This document shows, piece by piece, positions 7,436-15,683 of a DNA stretch of 64,000 nucleotides. Location of the stretch: the NCBI RefSeq assembly GCF_900187395.1, contig NZ_FYEZ01000003.1, forward strand, positions 62,001-126,000, written 5' to 3'. Origin of the DNA: Kytococcus aerolatus. GTDB taxonomy: Bacteria; Actinomycetota; Actinomycetes; Actinomycetales; Dermatophilaceae. How positions within the stretch are numbered: the first letter of the stretch is position 1; the number at the start of each line of letters is the position of its first letter. The position numbers and the translations under genes are program-made. The notes beneath the pieces were generated by a model, which saw nothing but the letters and a program-made list of their open reading frames with translations, was not told the origin of the DNA and did not search any database.

Positions 7436-9004
7436 ATGAGCAGCACCGTGCCCGACGCGGCGCCCCACGACCTCCCGACCGACGAGTACCCACTGGTCCC
7501 GGAGGCCGGCGAGCGCGAGACCTCCACGCTCGCCGCGCTGCGCAACCCCCGCCGACTGAAGACCGAGGTCCTGGCCGGCCTCGTGGTGGCCCTGGCCCTC
7601 GTCCCGGAGGCGATCTCCTTCTCCATCATCGCTGGGGTGGACCCGCGGATGGGGCTCTTCGCCTCGTTCACGATGGCCGTGACCATCGCGATCGTCGGCG
7701 GACGCCCGGCGATGATCTCGGCCGCCACCGGCGCCATCGCGCTGGTCATCGCCCCGGTGGCCAGGGAGCACGGGATCGACTACTTCCTGGCCACGGTGAT
7801 CCTGGCCGGCCTCCTGCAGGTGGTGCTGGCGGCCCTGGGCGTCGCCCGCCTGATGCGCTTCATCCCACGAATGGTGATGGTCGGCTTCGTCAACGCGCTG
7901 GCCATCCTCATCTTCATGGCCCAGCTGCCACAGCTCGTCGACGTGCCGGTGCTCGTCTACCCGCTGGTGGCGGTGAGCCTGGCGATCATCTTCCTGCTGC
8001 CGCGCCTGAGCTCCGCGGTGCCGGCCCCACTGGTGGCGATCGTCCTCGTGACGGTCGCCGCGGCGCTCTTCGGGTGGCAGGTCCCGACGGTCGGCGACAT
8101 GGGCGACCTGCCCGACTCCCTGCCGGCGCTGCTGCTGCCGGACGTCCCGCTGACCCTGGAGACGCTGCAGATCATCGGCCCCTTCGCGCTGGCGATGGCG
8201 CTGGTCGGGCTGCTCGAGTCGCTCATGACCGCCAAGCTCGTGGACGACATCACCGACACCCACTCGGACAAGACCCGCGAGAGCTGGGGCCAGGGCGTGG
8301 CGAACGTGGTGACCGGCTTCTTCGGCGGCATGGGTGGCTGCGCGATGATCGGCCAGACGATGATCAACGTGAAGGCCTCCGGGGCCCGCACCCGCATCTC
8401 GACCTTCCTGGCCGGCGTGTTCCTCCTGATCCTCGTGGTGGCGCTCGGCGACCTCGTGGGACGCATCCCGATGGCAGCGCTCGTGGCGGTGATGATCTTC
8501 GTCTCCTGGGCGACCTTCGACTGGCACTCCATCGCGCCGGGCACGCTGCGCCGCCTGCCGCTGGCCGAGACCCTCGTGATGCTCGTGACCGTGGCCGTCA
8601 CCGTGGCCACCGGGAACCTGGCCTACGGCGTGATCCTCGGCGTCCTCACCGCATTCGTGGTCTTCGCCCGCCGGGTGGCCCACTTCACCAGCGTGGAGCG
8701 GGTGGAGAGCATCGACGTGGACGGCGACGGCACGATCGACGCGGTGACCTACCGGGTGACCGGTGCCCTCTTCTTCGCGAGCAGCAACGATCTGGTGTAC
8801 CAGTTCGACTACGCCGGGGACCCGCAGCGCGTGGTCATCGACCTGTCCGACAGCCACGTCTGGGACGCCTCCACCGTGGCGGCGCTGGACAGCATCGAGG
8901 CCAAGTACACCGCCAAGGGCAAGCGGGTGACCATCGTCGGCCTCAACGAGGCCTCGGCGGACCGGCACGGGCAGCTCTCCGGGCACCTCGGCGACGGGCA
9001 CTGA
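7436..9004 (+). CDS. SulP family anion transporter
   Basis: A 522-residue SLC26/SulP-type permease. The sequence opens the transmembrane domain with LAGLVVALALVPEAISFSIIAGVDP, followed by GGRPAMISAATGAIALV and the conserved GGMGGCAMIGQTMINVKASG. It ends in a STAS domain from about residue 415 (VTYRVTGALFFASSNDLVYQF, then VIDLSDSHVWDASTVAALD). The STAS domain carries the usual Asp-Ser-Ser position as DASTV. Substrates in the family are sulfate, bicarbonate or dicarboxylates. The ATG is preceded by AGGAGA at 7427-7432. A palindromic repeat follows the gene. Confidence 0.92.
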   Translation: MSSTVPDAAPHDLPTDEYPLVPEAGERETSTLAALRNPRRLKTEVLAGLVVALALVPEAISFSIIAGVDPRMGLFASFTMAVTIAIVGGRPAMISAATGAIALVIAPVAREHGIDYFLATVILAGLLQVVLAALGVARLMRFIPRMVMVGFVNALAILIFMAQLPQLVDVPVLVYPLVAVSLAIIFLLPRLSSAVPAPLVAIVLVTVAAALFGWQVPTVGDMGDLPDSLPALLLPDVPLTLETLQIIGPFALAMALVGLLESLMTAKLVDDITDTHSDKTRESWGQGVANVVTGFFGGMGGCAMIGQTMINVKASGARTRISTFLAGVFLLILVVALGDLVGRIPMAALVAVMIFVSWATFDWHSIAPGTLRRLPLAETLVMLVTVAVTVATGNLAYGVILGVLTAFVVFARRVAHFTSVERVESIDVDGDGTIDAVTYRVTGALFFASSNDLVYQFDYAGDPQRVVIDLSDSHVWDASTVAALDSIEAKYTAKGKRVTIVGLNEASADRHGQLSGHLGDGH

Positions 9005-9092
9005 GCGACCGACAGGAGCACCCCTGCCGGGCACCGAGGGGCAGGTGGCGAGCGGCGGGGCGGGCACCAGCCCCCCCCGCCACCCGCCGCAG

Positions 9093-9153
9093 ACCCACCG
9101 TCCTCGCCCAGAACCACCGTCCACCCACGGTGGGTCTGGACGAGGACGGTGAT
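9093..9153. repeat. Intergenic palindromic repeat, copy 2
   Basis: The left arm at 9093-9120 (ACCCACCGTCCTCGCCCAG and on) pairs with the right arm at 9127-9153 (ACGGTGGGTCTGGACGAGGA and on) over about 26 bases with a few mismatches. It is clearly related to the element at 6633-6750. It lies between the SulP gene and the FMN reductase gene, both on the plus strand, and may serve as a terminator. Confidence 0.65.
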
Positions 9154-9215
9154 CCTGCGCGTGGGGCACCCCAGCGGGCCGGGCCCACTGCCATCACCCC
9201 CGTACACTCCGTGAC

Positions 9216-9749
9216 ATGACCCGTATCGGCATCCTCGTGACCTCCACCCGTTCCGGACGCATCGGCCCCACCGTGGCCCGATGGGTCGCCGACCAGGCCC
9301 CCGAGGGGGTGCAGGCCGAGATCGTCGACCTCGCCGAGGTGGAGCTCCCCCTCTTCGACGAACCGCAGTCCCCCAAGGCCAGCCCCGGCCAGTCCCCAGC
9401 GACCCGGGCCTGGGCGGAGACCATCGAGTCGTACGACGCCCTGGTCATCACCACCCCGGAGTACAACGGCTCCTACACGGCCGTGCTCAAGAACGCCATC
9501 GACCACCTCTACGCCGAGTGGGTGGGCAAGCCGGTCGGGGTCATCGGCTACGGCTGGAACGCCGGCGCGGACGCGATGGAGGTGCTGGCCCGTGTGGCCG
9601 ACCGCATCGGCATGGCCCGCACCGACGGTCCGGGCCTTCGCCTGGGCGAGCACCTCGAGGTGGACGGCACCCCCACCGACGCCGCCCCGGCCGACGAGAT
9701 GAGCGCCCTGTTCACCGCGCTCGTCGAGCGGGTGGACGCCCAGGGCTGA
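9216..9749 (+). CDS. NADPH-dependent FMN reductase family protein
   Basis: A 177-residue flavodoxin-like protein. The start (RIGILVTSTRSGRIGPTVARW) forms the FMN phosphate-binding loop. TTPEYNGSYTAVLKNAIDHLY is the classic NAD(P)H:FMN reductase signature, and the segment GKPVGVIGYGWNAGA completes the fold. It belongs with NADPH-dependent FMN/azo/quinone reductases. A TACACT box 7 bases before the ATG (9203-9208) suggests a leaderless transcript. Confidence 0.9.
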   Translation: MTRIGILVTSTRSGRIGPTVARWVADQAPEGVQAEIVDLAEVELPLFDEPQSPKASPGQSPATRAWAETIESYDALVITTPEYNGSYTAVLKNAIDHLYAEWVGKPVGVIGYGWNAGADAMEVLARVADRIGMARTDGPGLRLGEHLEVDGTPTDAAPADEMSALFTALVERVDAQG

Positions 9750-9770
9750 GCCGGGTCCAGCCCCCCCCCC

Positions 9771-9842
9771 GACGACCATCACCTGACGCGCACCACCATC
9801 AGCGATCGAGGTGACGTTCGTGCACGTCAGGTGATGGTCGTC
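9771..9842. repeat. Perfect 18-base inverted repeat
   Basis: GACGACCATCACCTGACG at 9771-9788 is perfectly inverted at 9825-9842, with a 36-base loop. It lies 22 bases after the FMN reductase stop and 60 bases before the UvrA-like gene. It could act as a terminator, but the loop is long and no T-run follows. It is not related in sequence to the other two palindromic elements here. Confidence 0.7.
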
Positions 9843-9901
9843 TGCTGCGTGGCGAGACGCGGGACCCCTCGCCACCGGCGCACGGCTGCGAGACTGGCCC
9901 G

Positions 9902-12478
9902 ATGACGTCCGCAGCACCTCCGGTCCCCTCCCCCGAGACCCACCTGACGGTCACCGGCGCCCACCTGCACAACCTGCAGGGCGTGAGCGTCAGCATCCCC
10001 CGCAACCGGCTGGTCGCGGTGACAGGAGTCTCCGGGTCGGGCAAGTCCTCGCTGGCCTTCGGCACGATCCACGCCGAGGCGCAGCGGCGCTACCTGGAGA
10101 CCGTCGCCCCCTTCGCCCGCCGCCTGCTCCACGGGGCGCTGGACCCGCAGGTCGGGGCCGTCCACGGGCTGCCCCCGGCGGTCGCGCTGGGGCAGCAGGC
10201 CACGACCTCCGGGGTCTCCTCCCGCTCCACGGTGGCCACCGTCAGCCAGACCGGCAGCATCCTGCGGATGCTCCTCTCCCGCTGCGGCGAGTACCCCGCC
10301 GGGACCGAGCACCTGGACTCCGACGCCTTCAGCACCAACACCGCTGTCGGCGCCTGCCCGGACTGCTCGGGGCTGGGCGTGGTCCACGAGCCCACCGAGG
10401 CGTCGATGGTGCCCGACCCGAGCCTCTCCATCGCCGAGGGCGCCATCGCCGCCTGGCCCGGTGCCTGGCAGGGCAAGAACTACCGGGACATCACCGCCAC
10501 CCTCGGCTACGACGTCCACGCCCCCTGGGAGAGCCTGCCGCAGGCCGACCGGGACTGGATCCTGCTCACCGACGAGCAGCCCACCGTGGAGGTGGTGCCC
10601 GAGCGCGAGGCCGGGCGGATCCAGCGCCCCTACCAGGGCCAGTTCTCCTCCGCCCGCCGCTACCTGCTGCGGACCCTCGCCGAGACCCGCTCGGCCACCC
10701 AGCGGGCCCGGGCGCTGCGCTTCGTGGAGGCCCACCCCTGCGGCACCTGCGGCGGGGCCGGCCTGCGCCCCGACGCCCAGGCGGTCCGCTGGCAGGGGCA
10801 GGGCATCACCGACCTGCTGGACCTGCCGATCGACGAGCTGCTCGAGCTCACCACCCGCCGCACCGGTGAGCTGGCCGAGGCCACCCGCCGCACGCGATCC
10901 GGCGCACCGGGCGAGGGGACGTCCGGCGAGCCCATCGCCGGAGCGGCCACGGAGCCGACCGCCCGGGAGGCCGCCGAGCTCAACCTGCTCACCGATCTCA
11001 CCGCCCGCCTCGAGGTCCTCGTGGAGCTGGGCCTGGGCCACCTGGCGCTCGGTCGCGGCAGCACGACCGTCTCCCCCGGCGAGCTCCAGCGCATCCGCCT
11101 GGCCACCCTCCTGCACGCCGGCCTGTTCGGGGTGCTGTACGTGCTCGACGAGCCGTCCGCCGGCCTCCACCCGCGCGACACCGAGGCCCTCGTGCGGGTG
11201 CTGCGTCGGCTCGTGGAGGCCGGCAACACCGTCCTCGTGGTGGAGCACGACATGGGTGTGGTGGCCGCGTGCGACTGGGTGGTCGACGTGGGTCCGTGGG
11301 CCGGTCAGGACGGCGGTCGCGTGCTCTTCAGCGGACCGGTGGATGGGCTCGCCGGGGTGGAGGACTCGGTGACCGGGCGCTATGTCGAGCGCCCCGTGCA
11401 CCCCGAGGAGGTGTTCCCCGACGGTCCCCCCGCCGTGCGCCCCACCCCCGGGGCCAGCGGCCTGCTGCAGGTCCGCGGCATCCACCGCCACAACGTGCAG
11501 GGCGCCGACGTGGACTTCCCCCTGGCCGCCGTGACGGTGGTGACGGGGGTCTCCGGGTCCGGCAAGTCCTCGCTGCTCGACGGCATCGCCGCGGCGGTCC
11601 GCGCCCACGCCCAGGAGGTCACCACCGAGGCGGAGGGGACGGGCGACGAGGAGGGCGAGGAGCTTCCCGGTCGTCTCGACCCGCCGGACGGGGGCACGCC
11701 GGCGACCGTCACCGTCGCCGGCGGCAGCCCGGGCGGCGCCGTGCCGGGACGGCTGGTGCGCATCACGCAGAAGCCGATCGGCCGCTCGCCCCGGTCGACC
11801 CTGGCCACCTACACCGGCGCCTTCGACCGCATCCGCAGCCTGTTCGCCGCCACCGAGCAGGCCAAGACGCGCGGCTTCGGGGCGGGCCGGTTCAGCTTCA
11901 ACACCACCCCCGGCCGCTGCCCCACCTGCGAAGGGCAGGGCTCGGTGTCGGTGGAGCTGCTCTTCATGCCCGGCACCTACTCGCTCTGCCCCACCTGCCA
12001 CGGCACGCGCTACGACGAGGAGACCCTCGAGGTTCGCTGGCAGGGGCTGACCATCGCCGAGGTGCTGGCCCTCACGGTGGACGAGGCACGGGAGGTCTTC
12101 ACCGAGGAGCCGACCGTCCGCCGCACGGTGCAGGCGCTGGCCGACCTGGGGCTCGGATACCTCCGACTGGGCCACCCGGCCACCGAGCTCTCCGGCGGGG
12201 AGGCGCAGCGCATCAAGCTGGCCACCGAGCTGCGGGTGCGGCGACGGGAGCCCACCCTCTACCTCTTCGACGAGCCGACCACCGGCCTGCACCCCGCCGA
12301 CACCCACCGACTGGTGCGCCAGCTCCACGCCCTGGCCGCCGCGGGCCACACGGTGGTGCTCGCCGAGCACGACCCGGTCGCCGCGGAGACGGCCCACCGG
12401 GTCCTCGAGATGGGGCCGGGCGCGGGCCCCTCCGGAGGACGGGTGATCCGTACGGGCGCACCGACTACCCTTCGGTGA
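9902..12478 (+). CDS. UvrA-like ABC ATPase (UvrA2/drug-resistance type)
   Basis: An 858-residue soluble twin ABC ATPase. NBD1 has Walker A GVSGSGKSS (K48) and a degenerate signature SPGELQRI; NBD2 has an intact SGGEAQRIKLA and Walker B LYLFDEP. Zinc-finger cysteines are seen in ACPDCSG, CGTCGGAG, CPTCEGQG and CPTCHGTRY. It is about 100 residues shorter than UvrA and is of the type called UvrA2 or DrrC-like, linked to drug or DNA-damage resistance. An Ala/Glu/Gly-rich insert of roughly 50 residues follows Walker A of NBD2. It probably does not replace UvrA in the UvrABC pathway, though this is inference. Confidence 0.87.
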   Translation: MTSAAPPVPSPETHLTVTGAHLHNLQGVSVSIPRNRLVAVTGVSGSGKSSLAFGTIHAEAQRRYLETVAPFARRLLHGALDPQVGAVHGLPPAVALGQQATTSGVSSRSTVATVSQTGSILRMLLSRCGEYPAGTEHLDSDAFSTNTAVGACPDCSGLGVVHEPTEASMVPDPSLSIAEGAIAAWPGAWQGKNYRDITATLGYDVHAPWESLPQADRDWILLTDEQPTVEVVPEREAGRIQRPYQGQFSSARRYLLRTLAETRSATQRARALRFVEAHPCGTCGGAGLRPDAQAVRWQGQGITDLLDLPIDELLELTTRRTGELAEATRRTRSGAPGEGTSGEPIAGAATEPTAREAAELNLLTDLTARLEVLVELGLGHLALGRGSTTVSPGELQRIRLATLLHAGLFGVLYVLDEPSAGLHPRDTEALVRVLRRLVEAGNTVLVVEHDMGVVAACDWVVDVGPWAGQDGGRVLFSGPVDGLAGVEDSVTGRYVERPVHPEEVFPDGPPAVRPTPGASGLLQVRGIHRHNVQGADVDFPLAAVTVVTGVSGSGKSSLLDGIAAAVRAHAQEVTTEAEGTGDEEGEELPGRLDPPDGGTPATVTVAGGSPGGAVPGRLVRITQKPIGRSPRSTLATYTGAFDRIRSLFAATEQAKTRGFGAGRFSFNTTPGRCPTCEGQGSVSVELLFMPGTYSLCPTCHGTRYDEETLEVRWQGLTIAEVLALTVDEAREVFTEEPTVRRTVQALADLGLGYLRLGHPATELSGGEAQRIKLATELRVRRREPTLYLFDEPTTGLHPADTHRLVRQLHALAAAGHTVVLAEHDPVAAETAHRVLEMGPGAGPSGGRVIRTGAPTTLR

Positions 12479-12545
12479 TCCCTCCCCGGCACGGCCGCCC
12501 CGGACCAGGGCTCCGCGCCGCCCGCCCCTCCCTCTCAGGAGCACC

Positions 12546-13211
12546 ATGCCCTCTCGCCAGAAGGCCACCCGTCGGAAGGCCACCCACCTGGCCGGCCTGG
12601 ACCGCCGCCTCTGGGCCGTCCTGGGGGCTGCGCTCCTCACCGTGCTGCTGTACGTCGCCTACACCCTGAGCCCCACCACCGAGCGGGCCGGGAACATCCC
12701 CGACCCCGCCCGGGAGGCCTACCAGAACGCCGCGGCGGGCGCCGAGGAGTTCGACCACCCCTGCCACGGGCTGCAGTGGGAGGTCATCGCCGGCATCGGA
12801 CGGGTGGAGAGCAAGCACGCGGAGCGGGGGAAGCTGGACGACGCCGGCCGGGCCGACCCGCCGATCTACGGGGCCCGGCTGGACGGCAGCGGGGCCGGCG
12901 GGAATGTCACCGGCATCAGCGACACCGACGGCGGCGAGATCGACGGGGACACCGAGTACGACCGCGCCGTGGGCCCGATGCAGTTCATCCCCACCACCTG
13001 GGAGATCCACGGCCAGGACGGCAACGGGGACGGCGAGAAGGACCCGCAGAACATCCACGACGCGGCCCTGGCCACGGCCAGCCTGCTCTGCGGCAACCAG
13101 GAGATCGACCTGTCGGAGGAGGAGACCCTCCGCTCGGCGATCAAGCGGTACAACAACTCCGAGGAGTACGTGGACGACGTGCTCACCTGGGCGGAGCGCT
13201 ACCGCCGCTGA
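12546..13211 (+). CDS. Membrane-anchored lytic transglycosylase
   Basis: A 221-residue protein with a basic N-terminus and one membrane segment (residues 22-42: LWAVLGAALLTVLLYVAYTL). The lytic transglycosylase domain follows: the presumed catalytic Glu is E88 in AGIGRVESKHAERG, and the segment RAVGPMQFIPTTWEIHG is the SLT/MltB-type core. It would cleave peptidoglycan glycan strands outside the membrane. An insert with many Gly/Asp residues (TGISDTDGGEIDGDTEYD) may bind calcium. RBS AGGAG lies shortly upstream of the ATG. Confidence 0.87.
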   Translation: MPSRQKATRRKATHLAGLDRRLWAVLGAALLTVLLYVAYTLSPTTERAGNIPDPAREAYQNAAAGAEEFDHPCHGLQWEVIAGIGRVESKHAERGKLDDAGRADPPIYGARLDGSGAGGNVTGISDTDGGEIDGDTEYDRAVGPMQFIPTTWEIHGQDGNGDGEKDPQNIHDAALATASLLCGNQEIDLSEEETLRSAIKRYNNSEEYVDDVLTWAERYRR

Positions 13212-13214
13212 GGC

Positions 13215-13964
13215 TCAGGCCTCCTCACCCGGCCCCTCCTCGAGTCGATCGTCGGCGGTGAACTCCACGACTGCGTCGGCGAAGGCCTCGGGGGCCTCGA
13301 GGTGGGGGCGACGGCCGCCACCGGGCACGACACCGAGCTCCGCCCCCGGGACCAGCGCGGCCACCTGCTGTGCCGCGGCCCGGGCCGTGCGGTCCTCCCC
13401 GCTGAGCACGAGCACCGGCAGGTCCAGGGCGCGGAGGGTCTCGGTGGCGTCCAGCCCGGCGAGGACGTCGAGCACCTCCAGGGTGCGCTGCCGGTCGATC
13501 CCCTGTGCGACGAGGTTGTTGCGCGACTGCGCCTGCAGGGCGAGTTTCTGCATGCGCACGGCCATCTTCGGCATCTGCGGGAAGACCGCCGAGAGCACCA
13601 GCCGGCGCACCTTCTGCGGGTGGTTCACGGCGAGGGTGGCGCAGACCAGGCCGCCGACGTCGACCCCCACGGCGTCGAAGCGGCGCCAGGTCATGACGTC
13701 CGGGGTGTTGAGCACACCCTCGGCGCAGCGCGGGAGGTCCAGGCCGACGGCCTCGGTGGGCTTCAGGCCCGAGACCCATGGGGCGGCCATCGGGCGGGTG
13801 GCGCCGATGCGGCTCACCACGTCCTGCCAGTCGATGGGTGTGGAACCGATGCCGTGCACCAGCGCCAGCGGGGTGGGGCCCTGCGGCTCCTCCCCCAGGC
13901 CCTCCAGGGCAGAGAGGTCGTCGGGGATGGTCAGGTCCAGGTCGTCCGGCAGCTCGTCGTTCAC
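13215..13964 (-). CDS. Alpha/beta hydrolase
   Basis: A 249-residue alpha/beta-hydrolase fold protein. The oxyanion strand is LALVHGIGSTPIDWQDV. The nucleophile elbow would be VGVDVGGLVC, where the expected Gly-x-Ser-x-Gly reads Gly-Val-Asp-Val-Gly, so the nucleophile appears to be aspartate as in haloalkane dehalogenases and epoxide hydrolases. The acid region is LPVLVLSGEDRTA, and a terminal His is in GGGRRPHLEAPEAF. The GTG start (13962-13964) has a TAGCCT box 7 bases upstream. It is the last of a possible three-gene group with the gene at 13985 and mtnN. Confidence 0.75.
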   Translation of the reverse strand: MNDELPDDLDLTIPDDLSALEGLGEEPQGPTPLALVHGIGSTPIDWQDVVSRIGATRPMAAPWVSGLKPTEAVGLDLPRCAEGVLNTPDVMTWRRFDAVGVDVGGLVCATLAVNHPQKVRRLVLSAVFPQMPKMAVRMQKLALQAQSRNNLVAQGIDRQRTLEVLDVLAGLDATETLRALDLPVLVLSGEDRTARAAAQQVAALVPGAELGVVPGGGRRPHLEAPEAFADAVVEFTADDRLEEGPGEEA

Positions 13965-13984
13965 GCAGATGAGGCTATCCCGGG

Positions 13985-14593
13985 TCACTCCAGCGGCAGG
14001 TCGGCGGCGGAGCGCTCGGGGTCGAAGAAGCAGAGCATCCCCCAGACGAGCAGGACCACCATGCCGATGACCAACCCGCCCATCGCGGCGACCATGACCG
14101 CCGCCGGGAGCTCGCCCCAGCCCAGGTCCGCCCAGAGGCTCGGCAGGGCGAAGGGCAGTGCGCACAGCACCGTGGTGACCAGTGTCAAGAGCGCCAGGAA
14201 CTCCCACATCAAGCGCTCACCGCGGGCCAGCCGGGCCGGCGTGCGCACCCAGAAGTCCTTGTGGGGCATGTTCACCATCGGCGCCCACTGGGGGCTCAGG
14301 AGCAGTCGACTCATCCAGGGCATCGGCAGGAGCAGGAGCGCCAGCCCGACAAGGATCAAGGCCTCCCACCCGCTGAGCTGCTGCACCTGTCCGTCCGAGA
14401 CGACGGTGAGACCGCCCGGCCGGACGAGGGTCCACCCGGCCAGCCCCGCCCACACCAGGACGGACAGCCACCACGCGCCCCGGACCCACCCGCTCCGGGG
14501 CTCGAGCCGGCCCCTGGCCACGGTGGCGACGGACTGCACGTGGCCGCGCATCTCCGCGATCTCCTCGGCCGGGGTCGGGTAACGCCTGCTCAT
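13985..14593 (-). CDS. Uncharacterised membrane protein
   Basis: A 202-residue protein with four hydrophobic segments (about residues 37-60, 73-93, 128-150 and 160-188). Between the second and third lies a polar loop MVNMPHKDFWVRTPARLARGE. A similar asparagine-Pro-x-Lys-Asp-(Phe/Tyr)-Trp motif is seen in some DUF1648-type membrane proteins, but the match is too weak to assign. The ATG overlaps the stop of mtnN in an ATGA, so it is translated with it. Confidence 0.72.
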   Translation of the reverse strand: MSRRYPTPAEEIAEMRGHVQSVATVARGRLEPRSGWVRGAWWLSVLVWAGLAGWTLVRPGGLTVVSDGQVQQLSGWEALILVGLALLLLPMPWMSRLLLSPQWAPMVNMPHKDFWVRTPARLARGERLMWEFLALLTLVTTVLCALPFALPSLWADLGWGELPAAVMVAAMGGLVIGMVVLLVWGMLCFFDPERSAADLPLE

Positions 14594-15375
14594 CGCCCCT
14601 CCTCGCTCGTCTCACGCGTCGTCGTGCCACCCGTCGTCCTGTCCGAGACCCGACGGCACACGGCGCGGGCCAGCGCCACACCGCGGTCGGCCGCCTGCTC
14701 GAGGAAGGCTGGGAAGTCGGCCACCGCGTCGCCGTCGGCGTTGTCGCTGATGCTGCGCACCACCGCCCAGGGCACCCCCATCCGGGCGCACGCCTGGGCC
14801 ATGGCCGCGCCCTCCATCTCGGCCGCGAGGGCACCGAACTGCTCGACGATGCGGACGCGCTGCGTCACGGAGGCGATGAACTGGTCCCCCGAGGCGATAC
14901 GGCCGGTGTGCACCCCGGCCCCGCCGGACACCTCCCGCGCCGCGTGCTCGCACGCCGCCCGCAGCCGGTCATCGGACCGCCAGACAGCCGGCTCGCCGAG
15001 CAGCTCCCCCGGGGCACGACCCAGCGCGGTGACGTCGACGTCGTGCTGCACCACGTCATGGGCCACCACGAGGTCACCCACGCCCACCTCGGGCGCCAGC
15101 CCCCCAGCAACCCCGGTGAACACGATGCGGTCGGCCCCCACCGTGCGCAGCGCAACCGCCCCCAGGGCGGCGTTCACCTTGCCCACGCCGCTGCGCAGGA
15201 CGGCCACGTCCACCCCCTCGAGCTGCCCCGTGGTGACCTCCTGGCCCAGCACGGTCTCGGGGCGGGGATCGGCCAGCGCCGCCCGGAGCGAGACCACCTC
15301 GGCCTCGATGGCCCCCATCAGGCCCAGAACTCCCCGGGGCCCGCGGCGCCCATCCACTCCCGGTGCGTGCGACAT
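14590..15375 (-). CDS. mtnN: 5'-methylthioadenosine/S-adenosylhomocysteine nucleosidase
   Basis: A 261-residue purine-nucleoside phosphorylase fold enzyme that splits adenine from MTA and SAH and so recycles products of SAM use. Features seen are GLMGAIEAEV (start), RSGVGKVNAALGAVAL, FTGVAGGLAPEVGVGDLVV, the substrate segment AAEMEGAAMAQACARMGVPW with catalytic Glu-Met-Glu, and RSISDNADGDAVADF with the catalytic Asp. The ATG at 15373-15375 is preceded by GATGCT 7 bases upstream; another ATG lies 12 bases farther up (15387). It is the first gene of a coupled group with the membrane protein gene. Confidence 0.92.
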   Translation of the reverse strand: MSHAPGVDGRRGPRGVLGLMGAIEAEVVSLRAALADPRPETVLGQEVTTGQLEGVDVAVLRSGVGKVNAALGAVALRTVGADRIVFTGVAGGLAPEVGVGDLVVAHDVVQHDVDVTALGRAPGELLGEPAVWRSDDRLRAACEHAAREVSGGAGVHTGRIASGDQFIASVTQRVRIVEQFGALAAEMEGAAMAQACARMGVPWAVVRSISDNADGDAVADFPAFLEQAADRGVALARAVCRRVSDRTTGGTTTRETSEEGR

Positions 15376-15683
15376 GCCCGGCAGCATCGCACAGGGCCCG
15401 CAGCGTGCGCCGGGAGCATCCCTGCGGCAGGCCCGCTGTGGCCCTGCCGCCCCCTCCTGCAGCCGCTCCCGGCGCCCTCGCGAAGGAGTTGGGCAACCAC
15501 TGAGCACACTGCCGCACCGGTCTCTCACGTCACTCACAGCGGACTCACGACCGGCGCACAGGCTGGGGGCGGGCCTCACACGCGCCTCACAGGGACGGCG
15601 TCGCGGGCGGCCGGACCGGGCTAGCCGGGCTGCTGGGCCGGACCGGCTGGCTGGCGCGGAGCCAGGCCAGCCGGTCCGAGCAC
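15376..15683. other. 308-base gene-free region between mtnN and the met operon end
   Basis: No credible coding frame is seen. The right part holds the terminator of the met operon (15640-15677). The central part, 15523-15600, is rich in CTCAC words (at least five), which on the minus strand read as repeated GTGAG; this could be part of the mtnN promoter region, but no clear operator emerges. Confidence 0.5.
15640..15677 (-). terminator. Terminator hairpin of the met operon
   Basis: GGACCGGCTGGC at 15640-15651 pairs perfectly with GCCAGCCGGTCC at 15666-15677, and TGGC/GCCA extends the stem around a short GCGGA loop. It lies directly after the stop of the MetE-core gene (15684). No T-run follows, as is usual for high-GC actinobacteria. 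Confidence 0.7.
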
